Below are positions 47,881-59,939 of a DNA stretch of 64,000 bases, piece by piece. Source of the DNA: Prunus persica (taxonomy: Eukaryota > Streptophyta > Magnoliopsida > Rosales > Rosaceae); contig NC_034015.1 of the NCBI RefSeq assembly GCF_000346465.2, positions 1,157,709-1,221,708 on the forward strand, given 5' to 3'. Both the position numbers and the translations under genes were made by a program. Under the pieces are notes generated by a model. It was not told the DNA's origin. It saw only the letters and a program-made list of their open reading frames with translations, and made no database searches. Within the stretch, counting starts at the first letter, position 1. Each line of letters opens with the position of its first letter.

Positions 47881-48529
47881 GTTGCTTACATATAAAACCA
47901 TTTCAAAAAAATAATACGGCGGTTACATTTAACTACGTCGTTTTTAACTAACACGACGCAATATTTTTAGTTCGACGTGGAATCATTTCATTTAACGTCG
48001 TTAGGTTTAATATAACAGACGTGGATTTTAATTTTTAAATTATGAATAGAATTTTTTTTTTCCCGTGACCTTTCAGTTTATTTTTCAATTACAGTGGTTA
48101 TAAATAGAGTTTTTTTTCCGGAGGAAATTTAAAACGAAGGAAATTAATATTCTGCAATATGTAAAGTTTCTTTTTTGGATGACAGATTTAAATAAAATAA
48201 GAATATAAAAACAACTAATGTGTAAGTCAAGTAGACGAAAAGTTGCTTACATATAAAACCATTTCAAAAAAATAATACGGCGTGGAGTTCTGTAATGTAC
48301 GTCAGTAATACCGACGTTGATTTTACAATTTAAACGGCGGTTTTTTGGTAAGGACCGCCGTTGGTTTTAAAAATTTATTCTATAAATTTGTCGCTTTCAT
48401 TCATTTTCGCGGTTTACATTTAGGGTTCCAAGTTCTTCCTCTCTCAGAGACACTGTCTCTCACATCTCAAAGACAATAATTTGGAGGTCTTTCTCAAAGA
48501 GAAATTGAGCTTACATTTAGGCTAGTTGA

Positions 48530-48883
48530 CAAGAAGAAGCTTGTCAACTAGCCTTCTCACTTCCTTGATCAAGCCTGATAGGACACTTAGTGCTTCTGAA
48601 TACTCCTTGCTTTCCATCAAAAGAGATGCAAGCCTGGCCTCCACTCGCTGTCGAAGGAAAGTTCGCTTCTCAGGGAAATCTGAAGATCAGATGTGCCTGA
48701 TCCTCTGCTTGATTTTTTTGACTAAGAAGATCCGTCAGATTTGTGATAGCCTCTTCCTTTACGTAGAGCTTCAGAAGAAGAAGATGGGTTTCAAGAATGC
48801 GATAGAGAATAGAAATGGCTTCAGATGGCCTCTAAAGCATGAGCAATCGAATCAGTAGTTGCTGGGAGATATGATGAAGACAT
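48530..48883 (-). pseudogene. RPN6: Captured RPN6 (26S proteasome lid subunit) fragment
   Basis: On the minus strand an ATG at 48883 starts MSSSYLPATTDSIAHALEA, which is how plant RPN6 begins. Further pieces match the family in order: EEAITNLTDLLSQ and then, after an internal deletion of about 50 residues and frame changes, EKRTFLRQRVEARLASLLME and SKEYSEALSVLSGLIKEVRR. It stops near 48530. RPN6 (PSMD11 in animals) clamps the lid to the core of the 26S proteasome. This piece is broken and sits in the right subterminal region of the CACTA element, so it is a transduplicated host gene fragment. The plus-strand open frame over it is only an antisense shadow. Confidence 0.85.
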
Positions 48884-50558
48884 TGTCAATGCTTTGAACT
48901 ATACAAGTCCTGCAGAAAGATAAAGGACCAAACTGTTAAAGAAACTGAAACAACGGCGGTTTTCTGTTCTACCGTCGTCTTTTCTCGTCGTCTATATAAA
49001 GGTAAGATGGCGGTATATTTATAATTACCGACGTAGATTATTTTGTTAAACGTCGTTAAGTGTACTACAACCGACGTGGATTTTATTTTTAAATTATAAA
49101 TAGAGTGTTTTTTTCCCGAATTCTTTCAGTTTTAGTTTTCAATTACAAAGCGTGATAAATAGATTTTTCTTTCCCGAGGAAATTTCAAATGAGGGAAATT
49201 AATGTTCTAGAATTTGTAAACTAACACGACGCAATATTACTAACCCGAGGAAATTATAAATAGATTTTGCTTTCCCGAAGAAATTTTAAATTAATTCAGT
49301 TTGAAACAACGACGGGTTTTTGTTATGACGTCGTTTTTAACTAAAACGACGCAATATTTGTTTTGCGACGTGGAATATTTTCATTTAACGTCGTTAGTTT
49401 TAATATAACCGACGTGGATTTGAATTTTTAAATTATGAATAGAATTTTTTTTCCCGTGACCTTTCAATTTATTTTTCAATTACAGTGCGTTATAAATAGA
49501 GTTTTTTTTCCGGAGAAAATTTAAAATGAAGGAAATTAATGTTCTGGAATATGTAAAGTTTCTTTTTTGGATGACAGATTTAAATAAAATAAGAATATAA
49601 AAACAACGACTGTTTTTGTATTACTGTCGTCGTTTTTCGTCGTCTTAAGTAAGACTAAGACGACGTAATATATTTGTTTAGCGACGTTGATTTGTTTTTT
49701 AAACGTCGTTAGGTATAATATAACCGTTGTTGAAAATTGTCTCTCTGATTGCAAATTTGCAACGACGTTAGGTATAATATTTGTAGATACACAAACGCAC
49801 ACACATCATCAACTTCCAAAAAATTGTCTCTCTGATTGCAAATCTGTGTCATCTGTTAAGATTATGATGTGGAACAGAGTTCCATCTGGTAAGATTTCGT
49901 AACCCTTGGGATCTCAGAAAAATCTGATTATGTCGGCGGTTTTCTATATAAACCGTCGTGGTTATTTCAATTCTTGTCATTAAGTAGATCTACCGACGTA
50001 GGATAAGAAAATCAAAGAAAAAAATTGTTAACAAAAATTCTTATTAAGACGACGTATAAAATGAATAAATACGACGTTGAATTTTATAGTACGATTTAAA
50101 GATAACGTCGTAGAACTATACGAGAATGACGTCGATATATTTATATTTTTCGTCGTTGTACATTAATTTAATACGGCGATATTTTGTATTTTAAAGCCTT
50201 GGATTTGTTTGTAATTATACGGCGTCTTATACGAAAACCTCGTCGTGTTATTTTATGAGTAAAAACGGCGGCTTTTATTGAAATCGTCGTCTTTACTTTC
50301 TACGTCGGTCGATTCATAACTTCTGCCGTTCTTTGTTGGTTTTGATTTTACACTGCCGAAATCTGTTTCAAATAGACGTCGGTTGTTTAATTAGGTACGT
50401 CGTTGTTTTTGAACAGCCATTTGAATCTCCATTTTTAGTTGTCTAAGGTGGTATTACACGACGGTGTTTTTAGAACCGTCGTCTTTTTAAAAACCACGAC
50501 GGTTTTCACCTAGACCGTCGTTGTTTTCTGGTCGTCTTTTTCACTTTTTGTAGTGGTG

Positions 50559-51019
50559 GCAATCCCAGAACCTAACGGGACATCTGACATTGGAAACACA
50601 ACCACCCCATCACTGGGCACAATATTTTCTGTAATCCTCCCCAAACCACCTTTCAAAACATGGTTTCCGTATAAGAAGGACATCTCGGAAGTAGGTTTGA
50701 GCCAGACCTTGTGTTTAGCATTTGAGGCTAATGAACTCAAACACTGAACAGTTAAGTGGAAACTGCCACCGTGAGTGAACCTACCAATACAAGTCCCAAT
50801 AGACACTAACTGAGTCCGAGATATATTTGTAGCACGCTTTACTAGTGATTCGCTAACATAGTAGACCTTGTTTTTGTGGAGGCTGAAGCAGGAACGGCCT
50901 CAATCTGGGTCTGGACCTTCGTGCGAAGGGTTCTCGACGATGTTTTTGAGGTTGTTGCCTGTGAACTTGAAAAGCTTTTCGAAAACTGCTGTGGTCTCAG
51001 TCTCATCTAAAGGTCTCAT
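50559..51019 (-). pseudogene. NIP7: NIP7 pseudogene, N-terminal and middle part
   Basis: The minus-strand frame starts at an ATG at 51019 (MRPLDETETTAVFEKLFKF), the standard NIP7 start, and runs without introns through GTCIGRFTHGGSFHLTVQCL and KVWLKPTSEMSFLYGNHVLK into the CACTA border. Codon 40 (50902-50900) is a TGA stop. NIP7 assists pre-rRNA processing for the 60S subunit. With its single-exon form, a premature stop and a 14.5-kb insertion before the last 34 codons it cannot make a normal protein. It may be a retrocopy, but I see no poly-A remnant. Confidence 0.88.
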
Positions 51020-54000
51020 CTTTGTCCGGGACTTGAGGAAGCCTTTAGGACACAGTTTTCTGAGTCCGCGCATGCTCAGCTAGTGTTGCTGATACTCCCT
51101 AGGCAAAGCACTATTAATTAATATTTATACATTTGTCAAGATGCAGAGGACCACTGGAGCATGGCTTCACCAGAGAACAGTAACAGAACAGTTCAGACAA
51201 ATGCATTCATAATCATTTGGGAGAAATTTAATCAGGCATTATATATACTCTTTGACTGAAAGTATGAAATAGTTGAGTTACATTGGTTTGACAAACAAAT
51301 GCAGAAGTTGCAAGAAAGATAAATAGCTCCAGAATCATCACCCAACCAAGACTGGCAGCATAACAAGACATAGTAAATACAATAAGAGCTTATCTCATAT
51401 GGTAAACATGAAATTCTCCCCTTTTATGATCAATATGCATTAAAATAACAACTCAAGTGAACTCAAATGAGCGTAAAAGGGGAGATTTTCATATAAATGA
51501 TTGGCCCTGCCCCATGTTGCAACAAGTTGATCTTGTTATTCTCAGAAAAATAAAATATAACTGCAAGTTAGCTGTGATCATGATACAATAAACAAAAGAT
51601 AACTGAACTAATCCAAGAACATCTATGCAACTAATTCTTAGAAAACAACTGAAATCCAAAAGCTCTGATACCATGTTAAAGTCCAACTACTAACAAAACT
51701 CAAAAAGCTTAAGTCGTTTGAGAATAAGCCAACATTAATGGAACTGTGAGAGATCTAAGCAAAAGGCTCAAATACTATTTAGTATCAGCAGTGGATTGGG
51801 ATGTGCTTCTGGTTTGCTAAATGGAACTTTAAAAGAAATCCAAAACCCCATAATTATGACACCATAGAAATAACGAACCACCAATGACACACCCAAATTG
51901 CAAACAGAAACAAACCCGGTTACATTGTAGTGTATATCAGCAAGTGCAAATCAACCCAGTTGCAATGCCCAAACAGAAATCGAAATTGAAGCAGAAAGTC
52001 CTAACTCTCAAAATCATAATTAGAGAGTAAAAAATTTCAATTAACAGAAAATCCCTGAGTTCACGAAAAATTCAAAAGCCAAATCAATGAATTAGTCCAA
52101 TATAACTCGCCATACTGAGCAGGGTCATGGTTTTGACATAGTAAAAAAAAAAAGAGAAACTGAAACAAAAACAAAAAATCAAAACCCAACAATAATCAAA
52201 ACATAAATTTTGAGAAAACAAAAACGATGTGGGTTGTAGGGCTCACTTAGCTACACGCATACACAAGAATGAATCAGATAGAGAGACAGAGGGTGAGACC
52301 ATGAGAGACTGAGAAACTACCATAGATATATTAGAATTAAGTTTTAGAGCTTACCCTAAACCAAAAACCAACATAATACAAAACATATAAGACAATTAAT
52401 ATTTGACATGTTTACATTTAGATTAGAACATAATACAACCCATAAGGCTGAGTTTGGATGCTTGGCATTGCATGTGTGTTAAAGTATTGTCTCTTTGTGT
52501 TTTGTTTTAAAATGTCAAACTTCAGAGAAATATATAAATGACATTAGAGATTAACTGGTGCTTGAAGATTAGAAAGAGTGTGCTAAAGAAACAAGAGAGC
52601 AATGTCAAGTCAAATTCCCATGAACGAAATACGCATACAAAAGAGGCATGTGCAAACATAGTGGAAATAATCCCAACGCATTAACTGTGAATCAGTACAT
52701 GAGTAACTAATCAATTAGTTACACATGCAATGATCCTATTTTCTGTTTTAAAATCTAATCTATAATGTATAAGTTGTTTGATTATTTTGTTTAGTCAATA
52801 CCGGGACTTTATTTCTCTGGGAAGGTTTTAACGAGGCTGCCGTTACCATGCTAGTTCTTACCATATAATGTTCCTTTCGATTTAATGAAATACTATCTTT
52901 TCTCAAAAATGCTATAATAGTTTTTAAGTGACAACTGAACCAATTTTTGACTTTTTGGAAAACCAGACTGACTCATGGACAACACAATCTGTGTCTTAGC
53001 TGACTAGAAGCATGATACTACAATTCAAACTTCTAAGCATAAAAAAGGTATCAAGGATTCTCTTCTACAGAATTCATCTTACAAAATATAGAAGCAAGCT
53101 TCAAACACATATTAAAGCCAAACAGAACGAAAACCAAACAATTAAAAATGTGGAAAATCAATAGAATACAAATGCAAAGGGACAAATATCGAAAAGCAAG
53201 GTATAGTGCACTTTAAAACAAAGAGAAGCAGCAAAAACCCCAGAAGCAGTAGCAACAGCAAAAACCCCAGAAGCAGTACCCATTGCACAATAAAGAATTG
53301 ATTCCATTATTAGAAGATGGATAGAAACATACATCTAACAAGAAGCCAATACCCAAATTATATATGATAAAACGTGAAAAGGAAAAAACCTTTATGGAGA
53401 AGAAGAGAAACATTAATATCACTTAACACCATAAGGAAAATATAAAGGAATACTCAGAACTCCAGTCCTTTAAATCCTAGAAAGAAGAAAAAATAAATCC
53501 TCATCAATTTCCCTTCACCATTCATCCCCGCTAAACAGGATCTCTACTAAGCTTGGGTGCAAGTGTGATTGTTATAAATCAATGTGTTCACAACTTAGCA
53601 TTGTCCTATATCATTCATCAAACAATGTTCTTGTAAAACATATATAGTTTCAAATTGCAATAAGCTGACGACTCGCAATGCCCTTTGTGATGGTTAAACT
53701 TAAAACTAATAAGTTAAGCTTTTGGAAAGATAATTTACACTTGAAAGAATTCAAACAATCTGGCACATGCTTCGGTTACCTTGCCACAGAGCTCACAGAA
53801 AGTTACTTCAGATTTTTATAATTGTTTGTTACAATAAATTTAACCACATTTAAGAGACCTTCACCAAGGCTATCAAACTAGTGCTGGCTTTAATAAACAA
53901 TCGCATAAAAAATATTTTAAAAAAAGACGAACCAACAAGATGTTAAATCTCTACAATGTTGAGCTGAATGAAAGACATAAGGACTGATGTATGTGTTTGC

Positions 54001-54419
54001 TTCCCGCAAGTAATTAGAATAAAACAAAATTCCTATTACCCAATCTCAACTCCAGCAACAAAAAGAAAACACCTTGAGACCAAACTTTAACACTGTTGGT
54101 CCTTTTTTCCGTCCTTCGTTCCTTTTCGCCAACCACAAGGGTCAGCTCTGCCCTAAGGAACGAAGAGGAATTATTAGATCAACACCAATGCACCGATCAG
54201 ATGGTGTATCTTGGCTTACAAAAGGGACTTCTTCAATTTCTGAACAAAATTGAAAGTTGAATCAGGTTGCCAATAGTGGATGGGCCCGATCAAGGCCCTA
54301 TCTGTCAACTTCTTCTTAGTACTGATCCCTTTTGTTGTGCAGGCGTGCCACTATTGAGGATAAAATCAGCTCAATAGATCTGGTGTGGATATGAATGATT
54401 GATGCTAATGGAGTTTGCG
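51020..54419. other. Intergenic, no gene seen
   Basis: About 3.4 kb of AT-rich DNA. A PBS-like word (TGGTATCAGAGC on the minus strand, 51664-51675) followed on the + strand by TGTTAAAGTCC hints at an old copia remnant. A small purine repeat (AGCAGCAAAAACCCCAGAAGC, two units) is at 53227-53275. No coding sequence is supportable. Confidence 0.4.
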
Positions 54420-54424
54420 CCTTA

Positions 54425-54856
54425 TGTAAGATAGTTTATTATCACAATCCTTACAAAATTGGTCTTCTATTTATTATCGGATTGCAAGACTCAAGACTGA
54501 TCAAGAATTCAACACAACTCTCGACCTGCAGCCTCTGTGTCAATGTTCCATATGGATTACAAGGCTAAAGGGGTTTCCAGTTCTATAAGAATTAGGATTA
54601 ACAGTTCTATAGCAATAAGGATACCTCAAGGAGTCACTTGATGAGCAAGACTCCTTGAAGTGTTGCATATAAATAGAGCAGCTCCCTCTAAGAGCCGACA
54701 CACACAAACATCTCATCAAGTAATTCACCCCATCTAGAATTTGAGAATAAGGCAGTCGGTTATCTTAGAGAAGAGTTGTCTCGCAAGTGTTCGATAAAAG
54801 ACTTCAATGGCAGAACAAGGTTAGTGTTCAAGTTATAATAGCGTAGAAAGTTTACA
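54425..54856 (+). repeat. 5' LTR of the full-length copia element
   Basis: TGTAAGATAG...AGTTTACA. A TATAAATA box lies at about 54667-54674. Near its end it has an ATG at 54807 followed by a consensus-like splice donor at 54820. Confidence 0.92.
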
Positions 54857-55396
54857 TGTGGTATCAGAGCATAAGTTATTTTATCTTCTACCTAACCAAT
54901 TTTGTTGCAGCTTTTAGAACTTGAAAATTGGAGGATAATTAAGTTTTCAAGGTTAAAGAAACTTGACACAGCAACAGTTAAAGTTAACACCTTGCTGTGA
55001 CAAACAGAAATTGATCAAAGTTTTGTATAGTTCTTGCCATGCTCTGAGCAAGCCAAAGCAACTCAGACACAACAAGATCTGTACATTCAAAGTTTTATGA
55101 TCAAACTTGTGTTGAAAATAAAGGCATAATGAATGATTCACTGTCCAAAGATGAGAATGATTTATCGTGCAATTATTTTCAACAAAACAGTATAAGAGAT
55201 GAAACACGTAGGCTATCAAGGTTGTTCTTCTTTCCAAAGATGTGGAACCTTTCTTGTACAAGAAGCTTATGTGATTTTCATGTCTTAGTGTTGATAAACA
55301 TGTTTTGATTTCTTCACCTAAAGGTGAGAATCGATCATCTTTTAAAGTTATGGGGTTTTCAGTTTTTAAACATATATATACTATGTGTTTTTTCAG
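54820..55396 (+). other. Predicted intron across LTR end and primer site
   Basis: The donor is AACAAG then GTTAGT (54820) inside the LTR, and the acceptor is TTTTTTCAG ending at 55396. Splicing joins MAEQ-coding bases (54807-54819) in frame to VNHNSIETLIGSN, which is where gag homology begins. The intron would remove the LTR end and the primer site from mRNA but not from genomic RNA. Confidence 0.55.
54859..54870 (+). other. Primer-binding site
   Basis: TGGTATCAGAGC, complementary to the initiator tRNA-Met 3' end, two bases after the LTR. Confidence 0.9.
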
Positions 55397-58300
55397 TTAA
55401 TCACAACTCGATTGAAACTCTCATTGGCTCCAACTGCACCAAATGGAGGGAAGATGTGGAAATTTCTCTAGGTCTGCTGGACTATGAGATGGCTATTGAA
55501 GCAGATGCTCCTGCAGTACCTGATGCAGATGCATCTGCTGGAGCAAAAGAAAAATATGCCAAATGGGTTAAGGCAAACAAAATGGCTATTCTAATCATGA
55601 GAAGGTCAATTTCACCATCTGTCAAGGGAAGCATTACATCATGTGATAATGCCAAGAAGTTCATTGATTCTATTGGGGAGAAGTTTCAGGAATCAGAAAA
55701 GGCTGAGATTGGAACTCTAATGGGACAGCTTACTGATACAAAATACAATGGGGAAAGATGTGTGAGAACACACATACTGAACATGCTGGAAATTGGGAAC
55801 AAACTGAAGGCACTCAAAGTCAATATGGATGAAACTATGACGGTGCATTTTTCTATAAACTCTCTGCCTAGTACTTTCAAGCATCTTAGAAGCACATATG
55901 TAGCTCAAAAGGAGAAGTGGACAGTAACTGACCTCATAAGCATTTGTGTGCAGGAAGAACAAAATATGAAGAAAGATAAGGCTGAAGAAAAGATTAATAT
56001 GGTTCAAAACAGCTTCAGAAGGGATTTTGGAAAAGGCAAAATCGTTGGAAAGAAAAACAATGAAGAAAAGGAGACTAAAGGACTGAAACCAGAAGGACTC
56101 AAGTGTTACTTCTGCAAGAAGTTTGGTCGTATGAAGAGGAATTGTGACAGGTACAAGCGTTGGTTGGATAAGCAAAAGGCTAAAGGTAAGAATCAAGTAC
56201 ATATTTGTTTTGAGTCTAATGCAATTGAGATTTCTTCATATTCATGGTGGTTAGATAGTGGTGCATCAGTTCATGTGGCTAATTCCTTGCAGAGGTTCAA
56301 AACAAAGAGGCTGCCAAGCAAGGCTAAGATGAAGGTGTTCGTAGGAAATGGAGAAAGAGTCAAGGTGGAGTACATTGGATTTTCTAGGATCAAGTTGGAG
56401 TCTGGTTTTATTTTGGAGTTAGTAGATGTAGTTTATATTCCTTCTATGAAAAGGAATCTTATTTCAGTTAGTAAGCTTGTAATATCAAACTTACAGTTTG
56501 AGTTTGATGAGTCTGGATTCTCCATTTTCAGAAATAAAGTTCTGATTGGCAATGGTTTTCTAAATGATGGAATGTTTCGATTAAACTACAAGAAACCAAA
56601 TCCCAGCACTGGAAATCTAAGCATCAATGTGATAAGCACTAAAAGAAAAGCAGAAAAAGAAGAGTCTTATAGACTTTGGCACAAGAGACTAGGACATGTC
56701 TCAGCTGAAAGAATGAATTTGCTTAACAAAGAAAATTTGTTGCCACCATTTAACCACCATGACAAAGACAGTGTTTGCATAGAATGTGTTAAAGGAAAAT
56801 TGACAAATTTGAGAAAGAAAGGTGCTACAAGAAGTGAAAAAGTGCTGGAAATCATACATACAGATATTTGTAGTCCTTTTCCCACTCAAACACATGATGG
56901 TTTGAAGTATTTCATAACATTCACAGATGATTACTCTCGATATCGTTATGTGTACTTAATATCTGAAAAATCCAATGCACTGGACATGTTCAAAGTCTAT
57001 AAAGCAGAAGTGAAAAACCAGTTGGATTCAAAAATCAAAGTAGTAAGGTCGGATAGAGGAGGAGAATTTTATGGTAAATTTGATGAGAGAGGAAGGAACC
57101 CTGGACCTTTTGCCAACTTTCTACAAGAAGGAGGTATAGTGGCTCAATACACTAATCCAGGCACACCACAACAAAACGGAGTAGCAGAGAGATGAAATAG
57201 GACCTTGATTGAGATGATTAGGAGCCTAATGTGCTGCACAAAGCTTCCAAAATTTCTTTGGGGAGAGGCTTTAAAAACTGCAAATTATTTGCTAAACCGA
57301 ATTCCTACCAAAAGTGCAGACAAAATTCCTTATGAAACATGGTGCAATAGAAAGCCTAGTCTCTCACATCTTAAAATCTGGGGAAGTAAGGCAGAGGCAA
57401 AGTTCTACAATCCAATGGAAATGAAACTAGATTCCAAGCCATTGAGCTATTTTTTCATTGGATATCCGGATAGAACAAAGGGGTACAGTTCTATTGTCCC
57501 AACAACAGCACAAGATTCATGGAAACTCAAAGAGCTATTTTTATTGAAGATGATATTGAATCAGACACTGAGGAAAACTTTGATTTTGATGAAATTTTGG
57601 AAAACAAGGAACCTGCTGAAAAGGAAAATATGCTGAGAGATATAACCATCTTACCATTCACTTATTTGAATGACAAGCAAGTCTCACCAAATCATGATCA
57701 AACAACTGAAGTTCCACAAATTGCACTAGAAGACATGCAGATAGAGCAACAAGAACCTCAGCCTCACAACTTAGAATTGAGAAGATCACTAAGAACTAAG
57801 AGACCTGCACTGTCCAATGATTTTTTCGTATACTTGCAAGAGTCAAAACATGACATCAATACCACAGAAGATCCTCTATCTTATAAGCAGGCCATTCAAA
57901 GTGACAACTGTGATAAGTGGATAGAAGCAATGGAGTCTGAACTCCAGTCAATGAGCAAGAACGGTGTATGGAAACTTGTTGATTTACCTCAAGGATGTAA
58001 ACCAATAGGATGCAAGTGGGTTTACAAGACCAAAAGAAACTCAAAGGGACAAATAGACAGATACAAGGCACGACTAGTAGTAAAAAGGTTCACACAACAA
58101 GAAGGAGTAGATTACAATGAGACTTTCTCACCTGTGTCAACCAAAGATTCCTTAAGGGTTATAATGGCATTAGTGGCACATTTTGATCTTCACCTTCATC
58201 AAATGGATGTTCAAACTACATTTTTGAATGGAAACCTTATTGAAGAAATCTACATGAAACAACTGGATGGTTTCATTCAAAAAGGGGAAGAAGATTTGGT

Positions 58301-59939
58301 TTGCAGGTTACAAAATCAATATACGGATTAAAACAGGCTTTTAGGCAGTGGTACTTTAAGTTTGATGAAGTGGTGAAGTCTCAAGGTTTCATTGACAATC
58401 CTTTAGATGAGTGTATTTACCAAAACTTTCAAGGGAGACATTACATTTTCATGCTGTTGTATGTTGATGACATTCTCTTAGCAAGCAGTAATCTGTCACT
58501 ATTACATGACACTAAGAGAATGCTATCAAACCATTTTCAGGTGACTGATTTGGGAGAAGCAAACTATGTATTAGGAATTGAAATAAGCCGAGATAGAGAA
58601 AGGGGGTTACTTAGTCTATCACATAAGGGATATATAGAAAGGATACTGAAAAGGTTCAACATGAAAAACTGCACAGGTTGTGATGTTCCATTCTCGAAGG
58701 GTGATAAATTGAGCAGTGAACAATCTTCCAAAACTGAGCAAGAGAAGTTGGAGATGCAGGACAAGCCCTATGCCTCACTTGTTGGAAGTTTGATGTATGC
58801 TCAAGTTTGCACAAGGCCAGACCTTGCTTTCAGCATTAGTGTTCTTGGAAGATTTCAATCCAATCCAGGTCAGGCACATTGGATAGCAGGCAAGAAAGTT
58901 TTGAGGTATTTGCAAAGAACTAAGAATATAAGCTAATCTATCGAAGAGTTGAAGAACTGAAACTAGAAGGATATGCATATGCAGATTTTGCTGGCTGTGT
59001 TTGGACACACAAAAAAGTACATCAGGTGTGGTGTTTTTGTTTGCAGGAGGAGCAGTGGCTTGGAGAAGTGTCAAACAACAATACATATCAACCTCAACCA
59101 TGCAGGCTGAGTTTTTAGCAATTTATGAAGCGACCTCAATAGCTATGTGGCTTAAAAATTTTATGTCAATGTTATAAGTCGTGGATTCTATACAAAGGCC
59201 AATCCAATTGTGGAATGACAACAGTGCTGCAGTTTATTTTGCAAAAGGAAATAAGAGGTCAGGAGGATTAAGACACCTGCAGTTAAAGTTTTTATCAACC
59301 AAGGAAAAGATCCGAGATGGTTATACAGCCTTAGATCATATTGGAACAGATTTCAATATTGCAGATCCCCTGAACAAAGACTTGCCTAATCATGTTTTTC
59401 ATAGGCATGTTAAAAGTATGGGTTTACATATCAGTTTTGATGCTTGAAGTCTGTGGGAGTCTGTGGGAGCCAGATTTAGTTTTATTTTTCTTTTAGCTAG
59501 TTTTAATCGAGACTGTTTTACAGTTTATTTAATAATAATTTTTTATGAATGTTTTGGCATGTGGATGAAGGAATAATTTGCAAAATTTTGCTAGCATATA
59601 TGTTTTGCATTTTCGTATCCATGAAGGAGCCATGCAAGTTTATTAAGACCTTGGTAGTCTTGTAAGGGTGAGCTAAGCTTTGTTTTGATCATTAAGTTTT
59701 CTAAGGTAGATCACAACATTGTTTTTTATACTAATTCAGTTGGCAGTCGCATGTGTTGATGTATATTTGTATGTGTGGTTGTAAAAGACTTGAGTTTGGT
59801 TGCTCAATGTTCTTTGACAGTTCCATATGAGTTTATATCAATGACAGTGGCTTGGTAAGAAACTGAGAAGGTTGAGTTCTAAATTGACCATTAAGAGATT
59901 GCTCTTGAGTCACAATGAATAATTGACCAAGTGGGAGAA

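Larger units (their letters stand above)
36075..50545. repeat. Dispersed ACGACGG/CCGTCGT motif through the CACTA element
   Basis: Short words built on ACGACGG, ACGTCG, GACGTGG and their inverses occur roughly every 15-40 bp across nearly all non-coding DNA: both ends, the intergenic space and the introns of the second gene (for example 44104-44275, 44541-44680, 44960-45210, 45880-46130). They are absent from exons and from the RPN6 fragment. Many form head-to-head pairs separated by 5-15 bp. Larger duplicated blocks also occur (36477-36555 with 36763-36850; 48045-48210 with 49437-49606). Confidence 0.85.
36046..50558 (-). mobile_element. Complete CACTA (En/Spm) transposon
   Basis: The left end CACTACTACAAAAAAGC and the inverted right end CACCACTACAAAAAGTG continue for about 28 bp (both reach AAAAAGACGAC). 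A perfect 3-bp duplication GCA flanks it (36043-36045 and 50559-50561), as expected of CACTA elements. It is about 14.5 kb and carries two minus-strand genes that read through without disruption: a TNP2 transposase (37407-40757) and a Transposase_24/Ulp1 protein (43538-47011). The ends and all non-coding DNA are crowded with ACGACGGT/ACCGTCGT words. It also carries a fragment of the host RPN6 gene. The clean duplication and open genes suggest a recent and possibly autonomous element; activity is not shown. Confidence 0.92.
54807..59447 (+). pseudogene. Copia gag-pol, nearly complete but broken
   Basis: Gag (about 55397-56200) ends in a CCHC knuckle whose histidine is replaced by arginine (CYFCKKFGRMKRNC). 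Protease has WWLDSGASVHVAN near 56250. Integrase has the HHCC finger (LWHKRLGHVS...CIECVKGK) near 56680-56810 and the core with HTDICSPF, DDYSRY and GTPQQNGVAER. A TGA at 57193 interrupts right after this motif. A frameshift lies near 57500. RT has GCKWVYKTKRNSKG near 58010, a frameshift near 58300, SIYGLKQAFRQWY and the catalytic YVDD near 58465. A further frameshift lies near 58935. RNase H pieces follow, ending at 59447 (LWNDNSAAVYFAK near 59210). It could not make the polyprotein but could still be mobilised in trans. Confidence 0.9.

Noticed and set aside
48526..48858. Plus-strand protein of 110 codons
   Set aside because: It is the antisense reading of the RPN6 fragment, whose minus-strand frames match the family from the start codon.
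50868..51083. Plus-strand protein of 71 codons
   Set aside because: It overlaps the NIP7 pseudogene, whose minus-strand reading is clearly the homologous one.
51664..51675. Another copia element marked by a tRNA-iMet primer site
   Set aside because: The PBS-like word is there, but I found no LTR pair or pol sequence nearby.
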